From the NCBI RefSeq assembly GCF_000022085.1, contig NC_011892.1:124001-188000 (forward strand): a stretch of 64,000 nt of DNA. Direction: 5' to 3'. The stretch is from Methylobacterium nodulans ORS 2060 (GTDB taxonomy: Bacteria; Pseudomonadota; Alphaproteobacteria; Rhizobiales; Beijerinckiaceae). The position numbers and the translations under genes are program-made. Below the pieces are notes generated by a model that saw only the letters and a program-made list of their open reading frames with translations, had not been told where the DNA came from and ran no database searches. This document shows positions 36,384-45,996 of the stretch, piece by piece (within the stretch, counting starts at the first letter, position 1; every line of letters begins with the position of its first letter).

Positions 36384-36431
36384 CACCTCCACCGCCGGCG
36401 CGTGGCCGCTCGCGGCGGCCGTCGGCAGGCC

Positions 36432-37024
36432 ATCGAGCGTCGTCTGCGCCGGTTCCGCAAGCCGCACTGCGGCTCGGTGCGCGTCGACGAAACGGACATC
36501 CGCATCCGGGGGCAGTGGCGCTCCCTGGACCGGGCCATCGACAAGCCCGGTGAGGCGGTCGACTTCCTGCTCACGGCCAACCGCGACCGCGATGCCGCCA
36601 AGCGCTTCTTCCGCACGATGCTGCAGAAGGAGCCGCTGCGCGCCCCCGACCGGATCGGCACGGATGGCGCTGGTCCTTACCCGCCGGCGATCGCCGAGAG
36701 CCGCAAGGCGGGCCTGCTGCCGCGCACGCCCATCCACCACGTCAGCAAGCCCCTGCAGCAAGGGATCGCGAGCGACCCCTTCCGGGTGAAGCGGCCGATG
36801 CCGCGGGGGGCGGGTTCCGCTCCGTCCGCACGGCCCGGCGCACGATCCAGGGCGTCAAAGCCATGCGGTGGCTGCGCAAGGGCTTCGGGTTTGCGGGGGC
36901 CTGGACCGTGCGGGAGCAGAACCAGCTGCTCGCCCACTGCTTCGGACTTCCCGTCGCGAACAAAGCGTGAAAGCGGGGTAGCCGAGCCCCTTCTGCGGCC
37001 CGAGCCCGAGTTTGCGACAAGCCC
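36432..37024 (+). pseudogene. IS6-like transposase, 3' part with frameshift
   Basis: The sequence matches the element at 21195-22088 from RRLRRFRKPHCGSVRVDETD to the right inverted repeat (GTTTGCGACAAGCCC at 37010-37024). One G is missing in the G-run near 36808, so the frame changes after KRPMPRGA. The 5' third, including the left repeat, is absent. The IASD substitution of the catalytic Glu is shared with the full copy. Confidence 0.85.
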
Positions 37025-37285
37025 GTTTCTGAGGCCTGAGGAGCGCTCGACGCCTCGTGAAGGGGAGCGCGGGAAGCTCGGCGTCGCCTGATAACGTCGG
37101 TTGGAGCCGGCTTGTCTCCCCTGCGGACTTGGCTGAAAGGCGCGGTGACCGCAGGCGAGACGCACCAGGCGATCGAAGCGGCCTTTTCTGAGGCGCCGCT
37201 CGGCAAATCAGAAGCCGCCGGTCCGCTCCCGACCAACTCCGATCCATCGGTGAGCGTCTGCCGAAGGTCTGAGACGGGTGGCATG
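37025..37285 (+). repeat. Duplicate of the YciI 3' end and downstream region
   Basis: Near-identical to 25994-26252, including the final codons PEERSTPREGERGKLGVA of the YciI-like gene. It ends exactly at the ISAs1 left repeat. Confidence 0.85.
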
Positions 37286-38501
37286 CAGGGCAACCGCATG
37301 AACTCTGACGGGCGCCCGGCGCTGGCGGTGATGGCGTCAGATGGCGCGCTTCCGGCAGGAGGCGCGCCATGATCGAGGGCTTGGTCGAGCCGTTCGCGAC
37401 GCGGGAGGATCCACGCCGCCCCGGCAAGATCGAGCACCGGCTGGGGGACATCCTGGTGATCGCGGTCTGCGCTCGGGGCCGAGGCCGAGCCGTTCGAGGA
37501 CAGCGCTCTCTCCGGCCGCTGCACGGAGGCGTGGCTGCGCGGCGTCCTGGAGCTGCCCGGCGGCATCCCCTCGCACGACACGGTTCGCCGCGTGGTCATG
37601 CTGATCGACCCGGACGGGTTCGAGCGCGGCTGCCTGGCCTGGGGGCGAGGAGCGTTCCGGTCCGATGCGGACAGTGCAGCCGCCGGACCTGAACAGGTCG
37701 CCGTGGATGGCAAGGTGATCCGTCGGTCCTTCGACCGCGGCCGCTCGCCCTTGCACCTGGTCAGCGCCGACGCGACCGGACGCGGGCTGGTGCTGGCCCA
37801 GCGCGCCGTGGACCAGAAAGGCGGTGAGCCCGCGGCCGTGCTGGAGGGGCTGCAGCTTGACGGCTGCCGGGCCTGGACGCGCGCTCGTGTCGGCGCGAGG
37901 TGGCCAGCCAGATTCTGGCACGCGGGGCCGCCTACCTGCTGACGCTCAAGGCCAATCAGGGCAAGGTCCACGAACGAGGTCCGGGCCTGGTGTGCCGCGC
38001 ACGCCTTCGCCCGCGGGGCCGTCCGGCGGCCCTGTTCCGACGCGTGCGACGACACCCCTGGTCGTCTGGTACGCCGGCGCGTCTTCGCCTGTCGGGACGT
38101 GAGCTGCTTGGCCACGCTGCGCACCTGGCCGGGGCTGACGACGGTGCTCGCGACCGAGACCCTCCGCGGCGGGAATGGCACCGACAGCGTGCCGGCGCAG
38201 GTCCGCCACTCCCTCGGCAGCTCGACCGCGCCGTCCGAGGTGCTGGCCCAGGCGATCCGGCGCCACGGGGCCCTCGCGACCGGCGAGCCCTGGGTCTTGG
38301 AGGTGAGCTTCGGCGAGGAGCGCAGCCGCGTGCGCGAGCGCTGTGCGGCGCGCCACCTCGCGCTCCTGCGCCGCGTCGCCCTTGATCGGCGGCGCGCCGA
38401 CGCCTCGCTCACGGCCAGCCGGCCGGCGCAAGACCGCGGCCTGGGACGACGCCGGCATGGCCCAGCTGCTCAGGGCTAACTCGTCTCATGCGTTTGCCCT
38501 G
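37286..38501 (+). mobile_element. ISAs1-family element, full length but degenerate
   Basis: Ends CAGGGCAACCGCATGA (37286-37301) and TCATGCGTTTGCCCTG (38486-38501) are inverted with one mismatch; the unit is 1216 bp. Flanks show no matching target duplication, so the surroundings have been rearranged since insertion. Confidence 0.85.
37369..38479 (+). pseudogene. ISAs1-family transposase, multiply frameshifted
   Basis: Pieces of the protein appear in three frames: MIEGLVEPFATREDPRRPGK; EQVAVDGKVIRRSFDRGRSP; QILARGAAYLLTLKANQGKV; and LRTWPGLTTVLATETLRGGN. At least three frameshifts separate them. The catalytic DGK motif is present but no continuous frame exists. Confidence 0.85.
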
Positions 38502-38509
38502 AGGGCTGT

Positions 38510-38705
38510 CCTGCCACCGCGCTCCGACTGGCCCGTACTCGATCCAGCGCCAATGGCTGGCGGGCGGGCTGCCGGGCCCGCGGTGGGTCGCCTCGCGGGC
38601 TTGGTCCTCTTCGTAGGCGGCGAGCCGGTAGGCCCGCTGGCGCTCATTGAGCTCCGTCGCAATGGCCTGGAGCTTCGCTGCGGTCGCCGTCGGACGGTTC
38701 TAGTG
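38510..38705 (-). pseudogene. Second copy of the unknown-gene fragment at 23.7-23.86 kb
   Basis: Minus-strand translation gives TATAAKLQAIATELNERQRA, YRLAAYEEDQAREATHRGPG and then SHWRWIEYGPVGARWQ. It is joined to the IS1182 copy B at the same point as in the first locus. It is cut on its other side by the ISAs1 end. Confidence 0.7.
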
Positions 38706-38752
38706 GTCAAAACCTGACGCTTGGTACCCACTCGCGAGGTCCGCTACGGGTG

Positions 38753-40264
38753 GATTCTGTTGAAAACTCGGCTGTTGCGCCGGCAGTTTTGGGGTGATTC
38801 ACTCCCGTTGAGAGACGGGGATTGAAGCAGATGATGGGACCGCGGCAAGTCGAGCAAGGTGCCCTGTTCTACGAGTTCTCGCTCGATACCCACGTCCCAG
38901 CCGACCATCTGCTGCGCGCCATCGACCGCTTCGTCGACCTGACCGGACTGCGCCAGGACCTCTCTCCCTTCTACGCCTCGACGGGCCGCGCTTCTGTCGA
39001 CCCCGAGTTGATGATCCGCATGCTGATCATCGGCTACGGCCGTGGCATCCGCTCCGAGCGCCGGCTCGGCGACGAGGTCCACCTCAACCTCGCCTAGCGT
39101 TGGTTCTGCCGGCTCGGCCTGGACGGGCGCGTGCCCGACCATTCCACCTTCTCCAAGAACCGCCACGGCCGCTTCCGCGACAGCGACCTCCTGCGCCGCC
39201 TGTTCGCGCGCGTGTTGGCCCGCTGCATCGCGGAAGGGCTCGTGGGCGGGGAAGGCTTTGCGGTGGATGGCCGCCTGATCCAGGCCGACGCCAGTCGGCA
39301 GAAGGGCGTCGAGGGATCCGCCGGCCTGCCGCCCGAGGCCGTGAGCCGGGCCGCTCAGGAGTACCTGGCCGTGCTCGACGCGGCGGCCTTCGGGGCTGCC
39401 ACACCAGTGCCGCCCAAGTTCCTCTCACCCGCTGATCCGGCCGCCCGCTGGACCGGTGCCCATGGCGGGCTGGCCTTCCTACACGGCCAATGACCTGGTC
39501 GATCTCGACCACGCGATCATCGTTGATGTCGAGGCGACCACTGCCATCCGGCAGGCCGAGGTCACGGCCGCCAAGCGCATGATCGAGCGTTCGCGCGCGA
39601 GCTTCGACCTCTATCCGGCCCGGCTTGCCGGCGACAGCGGCTCTGGCTCGGCCGAGATGCTGGGCTGGCTCGTCTCCGAGCAGGGCATCGCGCCGCACAT
39701 CAGCGTGTTCGACAAGTCGGAGCGCACGGATGGCACCTTCTCGCGCGCCGACTTCAGCTACGACCAGCCCGGCGATGTCTACCGCTGCCCGGCGGGCAAG
39801 ATGCTGACCACGCCGGGCAGCCGGGTCAACGGCGGGGCGACGCTCTTGGATCGGGCGAGCACGTTCGACTGCATGGCGTGCCCGTTGAAGGCGCGATGCT
39901 GCCCGAACGGGCCGGTGCGCAAGATCCCACGCTCGATCTCCGAGGGGGCGCGAGACATGGCGCGCGACATTGCGCGATCTGACGAGGGCAAGACGTCGCG
40001 GCGTGAGCGCAAGAAGGTCGAGATGCTGTTTGCCCACCTCAAACGCATCCTGAAGCTGGATCGGCTCCGGCTGCGCGGCCCAAACGGAGCCCGCGACGAA
40101 TTCCATCTGGCCGCAACGGCTCAGAACCTCAGGAAGCTCGCCAAGCTCATCCCGGTTCCGCAGCCGAGCCCGGCTTGAGCGCCAGGGGGTACCCGGTTCC
40201 TCACGGGGGTTGCTCCTTGCGGCTCCCGCCGATCGAGTTCGACCGCGAGTTTTTCAACGAAATC
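38753..40264 (+). mobile_element. IS1182-family element, copy B
   Basis: Nearly identical to copy A (23901-25417) in the first ~400 bases and more diverged toward the 3' end. The terminal repeats are GATTCTGTTGAAAACTCG and CGAGTTTTTCAACGAAATC. Confidence 0.85.
38822..40178 (+). pseudogene. IS1182-family transposase, copy B, amber codon plus frameshift
   Basis: The same TAG as in copy A is present at 39095-39097. In addition, five bases are missing near 39480 (copy A reads GLAFFADTAND, copy B GLAFLHGQ), shifting the frame; it recovers as NDLVDLDHAIIVDVEATTAI and continues to the normal C-terminus. The copy is certainly non-functional. Confidence 0.9.
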
Positions 40265-40351
40265 GGGTGATGAGCAGCCATTCCGATGGCACTCATCGAA
40301 GGTCGCTTCGTGGCGCGTAGCCGAACAAGTCAGCTTTGACCATACGGCTTA

Positions 40352-41517
40352 TACCAAGCCTCGTTGATCGAGACTCACGCAGGCTGGCGGTGGGGTCCTC
40401 AACTATGATTCTGTCCTCGGGTTTGAAGCGCGAGGAGGCTGGATTGGCCGCTCCCGTTCCGCTGCGGTCGGACTTTGACGCCGCGGCTCTGCGTCGTTTG
40501 GCCAGAGCGTCGCGCGATCCGGCTCAAACCCGCCGTCTGCTGGCGCTGTCGGCGATCGACGCGGGCGGGTCACGCACGCAGGCCGCCGCGCTCGGCGGGG
40601 TCGGGCTGCAGACGGGGCGCGACTGGGTGCTGGCCTTCAACGCAGACGGCCCGGACGGGCTGATCGACGCCAAGGCCCCCGGTGCGCGCCCGCGCCTGAA
40701 CGCCCGGCAGCGGGAGGCGCTGCGCGCCTTGGTCGAGCAGGAGCCCATGCCCGCCATCCATGGTGTCGTGCGCTGGCGGCTGGTCGATCTGGTCCAGATC
40801 CTGTTCGAGGACCACGGCGTCTCGGTCTCCCAACAGACGCTGAGCCGGGTTCAGCGCGGCATGGGCTATCGGAAGCTCTCGGCCCGTCCCCGCCATCACG
40901 CCCAGGATCCGCAGGCCACCGCCGCGTTTAAAAAGCCTTCCCCGCCCGCTGGGCGCAGATCGCGCAGGCCACAGGCGGCAAGCCGATAGAGATCTGGTTT
41001 GCCGACGAGGCCCGCGTCGGCCAGACGAACACCATCCCGCGGCGCTGGGCGCGCCGCGGCACACGCCCCTCGGCTCCGAAGGACCAGCGCACGGCCTCCG
41101 CCTCCCTGTTCGGGGCGATCTGCCCGGCCCGTGGCACGGGAGCCGGGCTCGTCATGCCCCGCTGCACCACCGAAGCGATGAACCTGCACCTGGCTGAGAT
41201 CGCCAAGGCCGTCGCGCCGGGCGCGCACGCCGTCCGGCTGCTCGATCAGGCCGGCTGGCACACGACCAGACAACTCGTGGTCCCTGCCAACATCACCCTG
41301 CTGCCGCTGCCAGCGCGCTCGCCTGAACTCAACCCAGTGGAGAACATCTGGCAGTTTATACGCGAGAACTGGCTCGGCAACCGGATCTTCGCCTCCTCCG
41401 ACGCCATCCTCGATCACTGCTGCCATGCCTGGAACAGGCTCATCGACCAGCCCTGGCGCATCATCTCCATCGGCTTGCGCGCCTGGGCCCATGGGTTCTG
41501 ATCAATGAGAGTTGGTA
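40352..41517 (+). mobile_element. IS630-family element
   Basis: Imperfect inverted ends TACCAAGCCTCGTTGATC and GATCAATGAGAGTTGGTA bound ~1166 bp, each preceded or followed by TA-containing sequence, as expected for TA-targeting IS630 elements. It lies between an IS1182 copy and the damaged 3' end of an AhpD-like gene. Confidence 0.8.
40405..41501 (+). CDS. IS630-family transposase, two frames joined at a poly-A site
   Basis: The first frame starts at an ATG at 40405 and carries the HTH region (LALSAIDAGGSRTQAAALGG, ARPRLNARQREALRALVEQE). It must pass into the -1 frame at TTTAAAAAG (40927-40935) to continue as AFPARWAQIAQATGGKPIEI, WFADEARVGQTNTIPRRWAR, LLDQAGWHTTRQLVV and LPARSPELNPVENIWQFIRE, the DDE core. 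A shift at this F-K-K position is seen in other IS630 copies, so it may be programmed and not a mutation. If no shifting occurs the copy is dead. Confidence 0.75.
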
Positions 41518-42097
41518 TTAGCCTCATCCCAGTCATTCGATCGCGGAACGACGCTCTTGAAACGCCAGATACAAAGCGGCCACTGCAGTCCTTCTCGGGA
41601 TCGAACACGTTATTGAAAAAGTTCGTCAGGGAGTACATGGCCACCAGCGCGACGATCTCCATGACGTTCGCATCCGTGTAGCCGGCATCGCAGACGGCTT
41701 TCACATCGGCGTCCCTGACCTGGCCGCGAGTCTCGATCACTTTGCGCGCAAACTGGACGGCGGCGTCCCGCTTCGGGTCGCTGGCACGGCCCTTTCGAGC
41801 GAGAATGATTTCATCGGCAGGCATCTTGACCAGCTCGGCCCCATGGCTGTGAACCCCAAGGCAGTAGTTGCAGCCATTCACTTCAGAAACGGCGAGACTG
41901 ATGCTCTCGCGCGTCTTTAAGTCTAACGACTTGCTCAAGGAGCCACGCAGGGTGGCCCATGCGTTGAACGCGATCGGGCTCTGCGCGAAGGTCGCCAACA
42001 TATTTGGGGTGAACCCGATGTTATTGGTAAACATATCGAGGGCCCGCTTCGAATCGGCCGACACTTGTTCCGGGTTTGGCACTGCTGTTCTTGGCAT
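41414..42097 (-). pseudogene. AhpD-like (carboxymuconolactone decarboxylase fold) protein with lost C-terminus
   Basis: Residues 1-170 are a good AhpD-like protein, very similar to the paralogue at 45415-45960, with the redox motif NGCNYCLGVHSHG and NFFNNVFDPEKD. After residue 170 (about 41588) the expected ending FPAVTPAGSI is replaced by unrelated sequence that runs into the IS630 element at 41517. Only ~10 native residues are lost, so the peroxidase-type core may still fold. It is the last gene of the minus-strand stress cluster. Confidence 0.8.
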
Positions 42098-42131
42098 AGA
42101 AGTCTCTTTAAGTGTGGGATTTCCCTAATAA

Positions 42132-42632
42132 TTACTCACGACTTCGAACGTTGAGCCATGGGCCTTGTACAGACGCCAAGAGAAGGGAAAGTGACGCAGC
42201 CAGCAGAACAAGGTCTTTAAGAAGAAACTGGCCTGGCGCCGCTGAGATCGCTGGAAAACCGCCTGCCGTCCCTTCTGCTACGCCAGGGGTGCTCAAGAAG
42301 AAGGTGAGCGTAATAAGATAGGTCGCAGCGGACATCGCTGCTCCCAATGCGGAAAAAATGGGCTGAACGGCCCCGAGGATAAGAGCAGCGGCGGTCGACA
42401 GTTCGATTACGCCGATGACGTAGCTTGCCCCTTGAGCTCCGAACAGGGCGTGCAACCAGCTCATGATCGGACTGTGTTCAATGAACGGCGCGATACCGGC
42501 TGCTTCGTATGCGGTGAACTTCATTCCGCCGAACCAAAGAAAGATAACGACCAAAGCCCATCTAAGCAGCGCCAGGAAGTTGAGAGAGCCAGCGCCTCTT
42601 TCAGCGATTAGAAGACGAATCGGGTTGGTCAT
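42132..42632 (-). CDS. DUF417 / YkgB family membrane protein (RclC-like)
   Basis: A 166-residue inner-membrane protein with four hydrophobic segments (FLALLRWALVVIFLWFGGMK at the start; YVIGVIELSTAAALILGAV; AATYLITLTFFLSTPG; LLKDLVLLAASLSLLLASV). FGGMKFTAYEAAGIAPFI is the family signature. In E. coli the relative RclC belongs to the reactive-chlorine resistance operon. I chose the ATG at 42632; the longer upstream frame is Arg-rich and unlikely. Confidence 0.85.
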   Translation of the reverse strand: MTNPIRLLIAERGAGSLNFLALLRWALVVIFLWFGGMKFTAYEAAGIAPFIEHSPIMSWLHALFGAQGASYVIGVIELSTAAALILGAVQPIFSALGAAMSAATYLITLTFFLSTPGVAEGTAGGFPAISAAPGQFLLKDLVLLAASLSLLLASVQGPWLNVRSRE

Positions 42633-42763
42633 TTGCAATCTCTTTTTGAGTTGAGTGTGCCTTCGGCGGAAATGCAGTCTCACCGCCCTTCCCTCGTAGC
42701 GGCTCGCGGATCTTGCACGGTGCAAGCCTTCGACCCTTGGCGGGGTCGATTGCGTCTAGGGGA

Positions 42764-43183
42764 TTATTTAATGGGCGTGGTCAGTGCTTTGTCATTGGCG
42801 TCGAGGACAAAGACAGCGAGTAGCTTTGCCGGCTCGGTCTTGCTCGCGTTGCGGCTGATCGAGTGGGTCGCGCCCGGCGGTTCCGACCAGCTCTCACCTG
42901 CCCGATAGATGCGCGTCTCGCCGTCATTCACCTTCGACTCGATCGAGCCCGAGATCACATAGGCGTAGATGAAAGCCGACTTCGCGTGGGTATGGGGCGC
43001 AGAGGCTGCGCCGGGCGCGTAATCGACTTCCACGGCGATTGGCGACCTGCCGGGGATATTGGGAATGGCCGCCTCGAAGTTCTTCGTGACGGTTTGCCCT
43101 TCGCCATCACGGGCCAAGGCGGCGCCGGCAATCGAGATGGCGAGGGCGGTGCACGCGGCGGCAATGATGGTTCGGAACTTCAT
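42764..43183 (-). CDS. Secreted cupin-domain protein
   Basis: A 139-residue protein with signal peptide (MKFRTIIAAACTALAISIAG, then AALA) and a single cupin barrel: PHTHAKSAFIYAYVISGSIE supplies His ligands, and ESWSEPPGATHSISRN the second cupin motif. It may bind a metal in the periplasm. AAGGAG precedes the ATG at 43183. Confidence 0.85.
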   Translation of the reverse strand: MKFRTIIAAACTALAISIAGAALARDGEGQTVTKNFEAAIPNIPGRSPIAVEVDYAPGAASAPHTHAKSAFIYAYVISGSIESKVNDGETRIYRAGESWSEPPGATHSISRNASKTEPAKLLAVFVLDANDKALTTPIK

Positions 43184-43322
43184 GAGTTTTCTCCTTCTGC
43201 TCACGGGTCGGTTTTCAGGCTTCGTGCCGCCGTCACTTGCAGCTCGCGCTGCACCGCTGGACGCCCGAAGTCACGGTTGAGGTCGGCGCATTTCGGCAGG
43301 GCCGGCCTCGCGGGCCCAGCAC

Positions 43323-43793
43323 CTATGACCCGATGGGTTTCACACCATACTTTTGATGGTAGGTGTCCCTGATCTCGTCCTGACTCCGAGGAGGGCGGGC
43401 AAAGATTTGGGCCGGCGACAGCAGCGGGATGATCGAAGTGGTTTCGATTTTGACTATGTGATCAACAGGGTACTCGGGGCCGTTCGTCGCCCGAACCCGG
43501 TTGGCGATCATCAGATACTCGTCATCGCCTGGCGGTAGTACCAACGCACGGCCCTTGAATCGATAACCGCGTCTCTGAAAGATATCGACCACGTTAATTT
43601 CGATGGCGGGATTGCGCCCCAGGTTCAGTATCGTCTGGGGCGATGCGATATCGGCGAAGTAGAGAATACCGTTCGTGACCGTCAAAGACGCCTTCGGCGA
43701 AAGATTGGGCGTTCCGTCCTCGTTGACTGTCGCAACGAACGACAGTATCGCCTGCTTGATGATCGCATGCATGTCGGCAGTGATTTCAATCAT
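43323..43793 (-). CDS. Pyridoxamine 5'-phosphate oxidase-fold flavin protein
   Basis: A 156-residue split-barrel protein: ILSFVATVNEDGTPNLSPKA and LYFADIASPQTILNLGRNPA are the typical FMN-binding beginning, and RGYRFKGRALVLPPGDDEY follows. Such proteins reduce or bind flavin, F420 or heme; the substrate here is unknown. Placement in the detoxification cluster suggests a redox role. Confidence 0.85.
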   Translation of the reverse strand: MIEITADMHAIIKQAILSFVATVNEDGTPNLSPKASLTVTNGILYFADIASPQTILNLGRNPAIEINVVDIFQRRGYRFKGRALVLPPGDDEYLMIANRVRATNGPEYPVDHIVKIETTSIIPLLSPAQIFARPPRSQDEIRDTYHQKYGVKPIGS

Positions 43794-43824
43794 AGATACC
43801 CTCGCTTCGTTCTTTGCAGACCCT

Positions 43825-44520
43825 CTAGCTCGCTGTCACTTCCAGCCCGCGCTGCACTGCCGGACGCGCTACGCCACGGTCGAGCCACGCCTGCACATGA
43901 AGAAAACGGCCGAAGCCGACGAGCTCGCGGGCTTCGTAAAAGCCGATCAGGTTGCGCACCCAGCCGAGCAGGGAAATATCAGCGATGCTATAGTCGGCGC
44001 CCATCACCCATTCGCGTCCCGCGAGCCGTTCGTCGAGGACACCGAGCAGCCGCGCAGATTCCGTTGCGTAGCGGTCGCGCGGGCGCTTGTCCTCATACGC
44101 CTTGCCGGCGAATTTGTTGAAGAAACCGACCTGACCGAACATCGGCCCGACACCGCCCATCTGCCACATCACCCACTGGATCGTTTCGTAGCGGGTGTTC
44201 GGATCGGCCGAGATAAACTGTCCCGTCTTGTCGGCGAGATAGAGGAGGATCGCGCCCGATTCGAACAGCGCGAGCGGCTTGCCGCTCGGCCCATCGGGAT
44301 CGTAGATGGCGGGAATCTTGCCGTTGGGGTTGAGCGCGAGAAAGGCCGGGTCGTGGTTTTCGGCCGCCATGATGTCGATCCGATGCGGCTCATAGGCGAG
44401 GCCCGTTTCCTCCAGCATGATGCCGACCTTTACGCCGTTAGGCGTCGGCAGAGAAAAGAGCTGGAGCCGATCAGGGTACTGCGCCGGCCAACGCTCGAAA
44501 ATTGGATGATTGAGCGTCAC
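43825..44520 (-). CDS. Glutathione S-transferase family protein
   Basis: A 231-residue protein with an N-terminal thioredoxin-like domain (LQLFSLPTPNGVKVGIMLEE, then NPNGKIPAIYDPDG, ALFESGAILLYLADKTG) and a C-terminal helical domain (WVMGADYSIADISLLGWV). 'TPNGxKV' near the active site is typical of the YghU/YfcG (nu-class) group, which act as disulfide reductases or peroxidases. No usual Ser or Cys nucleophile is evident. Confidence 0.9.
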   Translation of the reverse strand: MTLNHPIFERWPAQYPDRLQLFSLPTPNGVKVGIMLEETGLAYEPHRIDIMAAENHDPAFLALNPNGKIPAIYDPDGPSGKPLALFESGAILLYLADKTGQFISADPNTRYETIQWVMWQMGGVGPMFGQVGFFNKFAGKAYEDKRPRDRYATESARLLGVLDERLAGREWVMGADYSIADISLLGWVRNLIGFYEARELVGFGRFLHVQAWLDRGVARPAVQRGLEVTAS

Positions 44521-44547
44521 TTTCTCCCTCCTAAGTGATGGCGCATC

Positions 44548-45258
44548 TCAGCGGCCGGCGCTTTGCCCACCGTCGACGTGCAGAATCTCTCCGGTGATGA
44601 ACGGTGCAGAGTCGAGAAACAGGATGGCGTTGGCGATATCGCTTGTTTCACCCATGCGTCCGATAGGCTGGAAGGCGCTGAGCGCTTCGTGATTTTCAGG
44701 CGCGTGCATCGGCGTCTTTATGTTCCCCGGAGCAACGGCGTTCACGCGAATGCCCTTCTTCGCGTACTCGATCGCCTGTGACTTCGTGGCAGCGTTGAGG
44801 CCGCCCTTGGTCATAGCCGCCAAGACCGAGTAGATCCCGCTGATTGCAACTTGGTCTATGCTGGTCGTGACGCTCACCACGTGGCCGCTCGAATGCTTTT
44901 CCATCTCGGCGATCGCGAGTTGCGTGATGTAATAGAAGCCCGCCATGTTCACATTCATCACGGCGGCGTAGTCTTCGGCGGTGTGTTCGGTGAAAGGCTT
45001 TCCGATGTAGATGCCGGCGTTGTTCACCAGCGTATCGATCCGGCCAAATCGCGAGACGCCTTCGGAAATTACACGTTGGGCCGTTGTGGGATCGCCGATG
45101 TCACCGACGATACTGAGGATGTTCTCGTCGTCAGACTGCTTGATCGAACGTGAGGTGACGACAATGCGGTAATCGAGCTTTCGGAATGCCTTTACGACTT
45201 CCGCGCCGATGCCTTGTGACGCACCGGTAACGACAACGACCTTCTGTGACTTGTTCAT
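44548..45258 (-). CDS. Short-chain dehydrogenase/reductase with atypical active site
   Basis: A 236-residue SDR. The cofactor motif TGASQGIGAEV and the NNAGIYIG motif are intact. In the catalytic region the sequence is ISGIYSVLAAMTKGGLNAAT: the Lys is present but the Tyr four residues before it is replaced by Ala, as in an SDR subgroup with 'SVLASLTKGGL'. The reaction is therefore uncertain. The ending GEILHVDGGQSAGR is standard. The start is the ATG at 45258. Confidence 0.88.
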   Translation of the reverse strand: MNKSQKVVVVTGASQGIGAEVVKAFRKLDYRIVVTSRSIKQSDDENILSIVGDIGDPTTAQRVISEGVSRFGRIDTLVNNAGIYIGKPFTEHTAEDYAAVMNVNMAGFYYITQLAIAEMEKHSSGHVVSVTTSIDQVAISGIYSVLAAMTKGGLNAATKSQAIEYAKKGIRVNAVAPGNIKTPMHAPENHEALSAFQPIGRMGETSDIANAILFLDSAPFITGEILHVDGGQSAGR

Positions 45259-45414
45259 GCTCACGCCTTGGGAAATACAGTGTCCTGACCTTGCCGGCAC
45301 GTACGAAAGCCCAGACGCGTTCCCAAGAATCCGGGCGCACCTGGGCTTTCGCGTTACACTCGCATCACATGAAACCTCTCACCTTCGGAGACCGTCTATG
45401 CGACCGGTTAGAGT

Positions 45415-45960
45415 TCAGATCGAGCCAGCCGGCGTAACGGCGGGAAAGTCCTGCTCGGGATCGAACACGTTATTGAAAAAGTTCGTCAGGGAGTACATGG
45501 CCACCAGCGCGACGATCTCCATGACGTTCGCATCTGTGTAGCCGACATCGCGGACGGCTTTCACATCGGCGTCACTGACCTTGCCACGGGTCTCGATGAC
45601 TTTGCGCGCAAATTGGAGGGCGGCATCGCGCTTCGGATCACTGGCATGACCCTTCCGAGCAAGAATGATTTCATTGGCCGGCAGCTTGGCCATATGCTCG
45701 GCCGTGAAGCTGTGAACCGTCAGGCAGTAGTTGCACCCATTCACTTCGGAAACAGCAAGGCCGATGCTGTCACGCGTCTTCACGTCGAGCGCCTTGCTCA
45801 AAGAGCCGAGCAAGGTGGCCCACGCGTTGAACGCGATCGGGCTCTGCGCGAAGGTCGCCATCATATTTGGGGTGAACCCGATGTTCTTGGTGAACGCATC
45901 GAGAGTCGGCCTCGAATCGGCCGGCACCTGTTCCGGATTCAGAGCTGTGGTTCTGGCCAT
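45415..45960 (-). CDS. AhpD-like peroxidase-related protein
   Basis: A 181-residue protein of the carboxymuconolactone decarboxylase fold: IGFTPNMMATFAQSPIAFNA, NGCNYCLTVHSFTAEHM with the CxxC redox pair, and FFNNVFDPEQDFPAVTPAGS at the end. It is the intact paralogue of 41414-42097. Probable role is thiol-dependent peroxide or radical removal. An upstream GTG at 45963 is possible. Confidence 0.9.
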   Translation of the reverse strand: MARTTALNPEQVPADSRPTLDAFTKNIGFTPNMMATFAQSPIAFNAWATLLGSLSKALDVKTRDSIGLAVSEVNGCNYCLTVHSFTAEHMAKLPANEIILARKGHASDPKRDAALQFARKVIETRGKVSDADVKAVRDVGYTDANVMEIVALVAMYSLTNFFNNVFDPEQDFPAVTPAGSI

Positions 45961-45996
45961 CACGTAATCTCCCTAAGTAACTGGTTTAGCGATCAA

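Noticed and set aside
24243..39097. Genetic-code change or amber suppression to explain the several in-frame TAGs
   Set aside because: TAG ends many intact genes in the window, other broken genes carry TGA, and the odd tRNA has a GAA, not an amber, anticodon.
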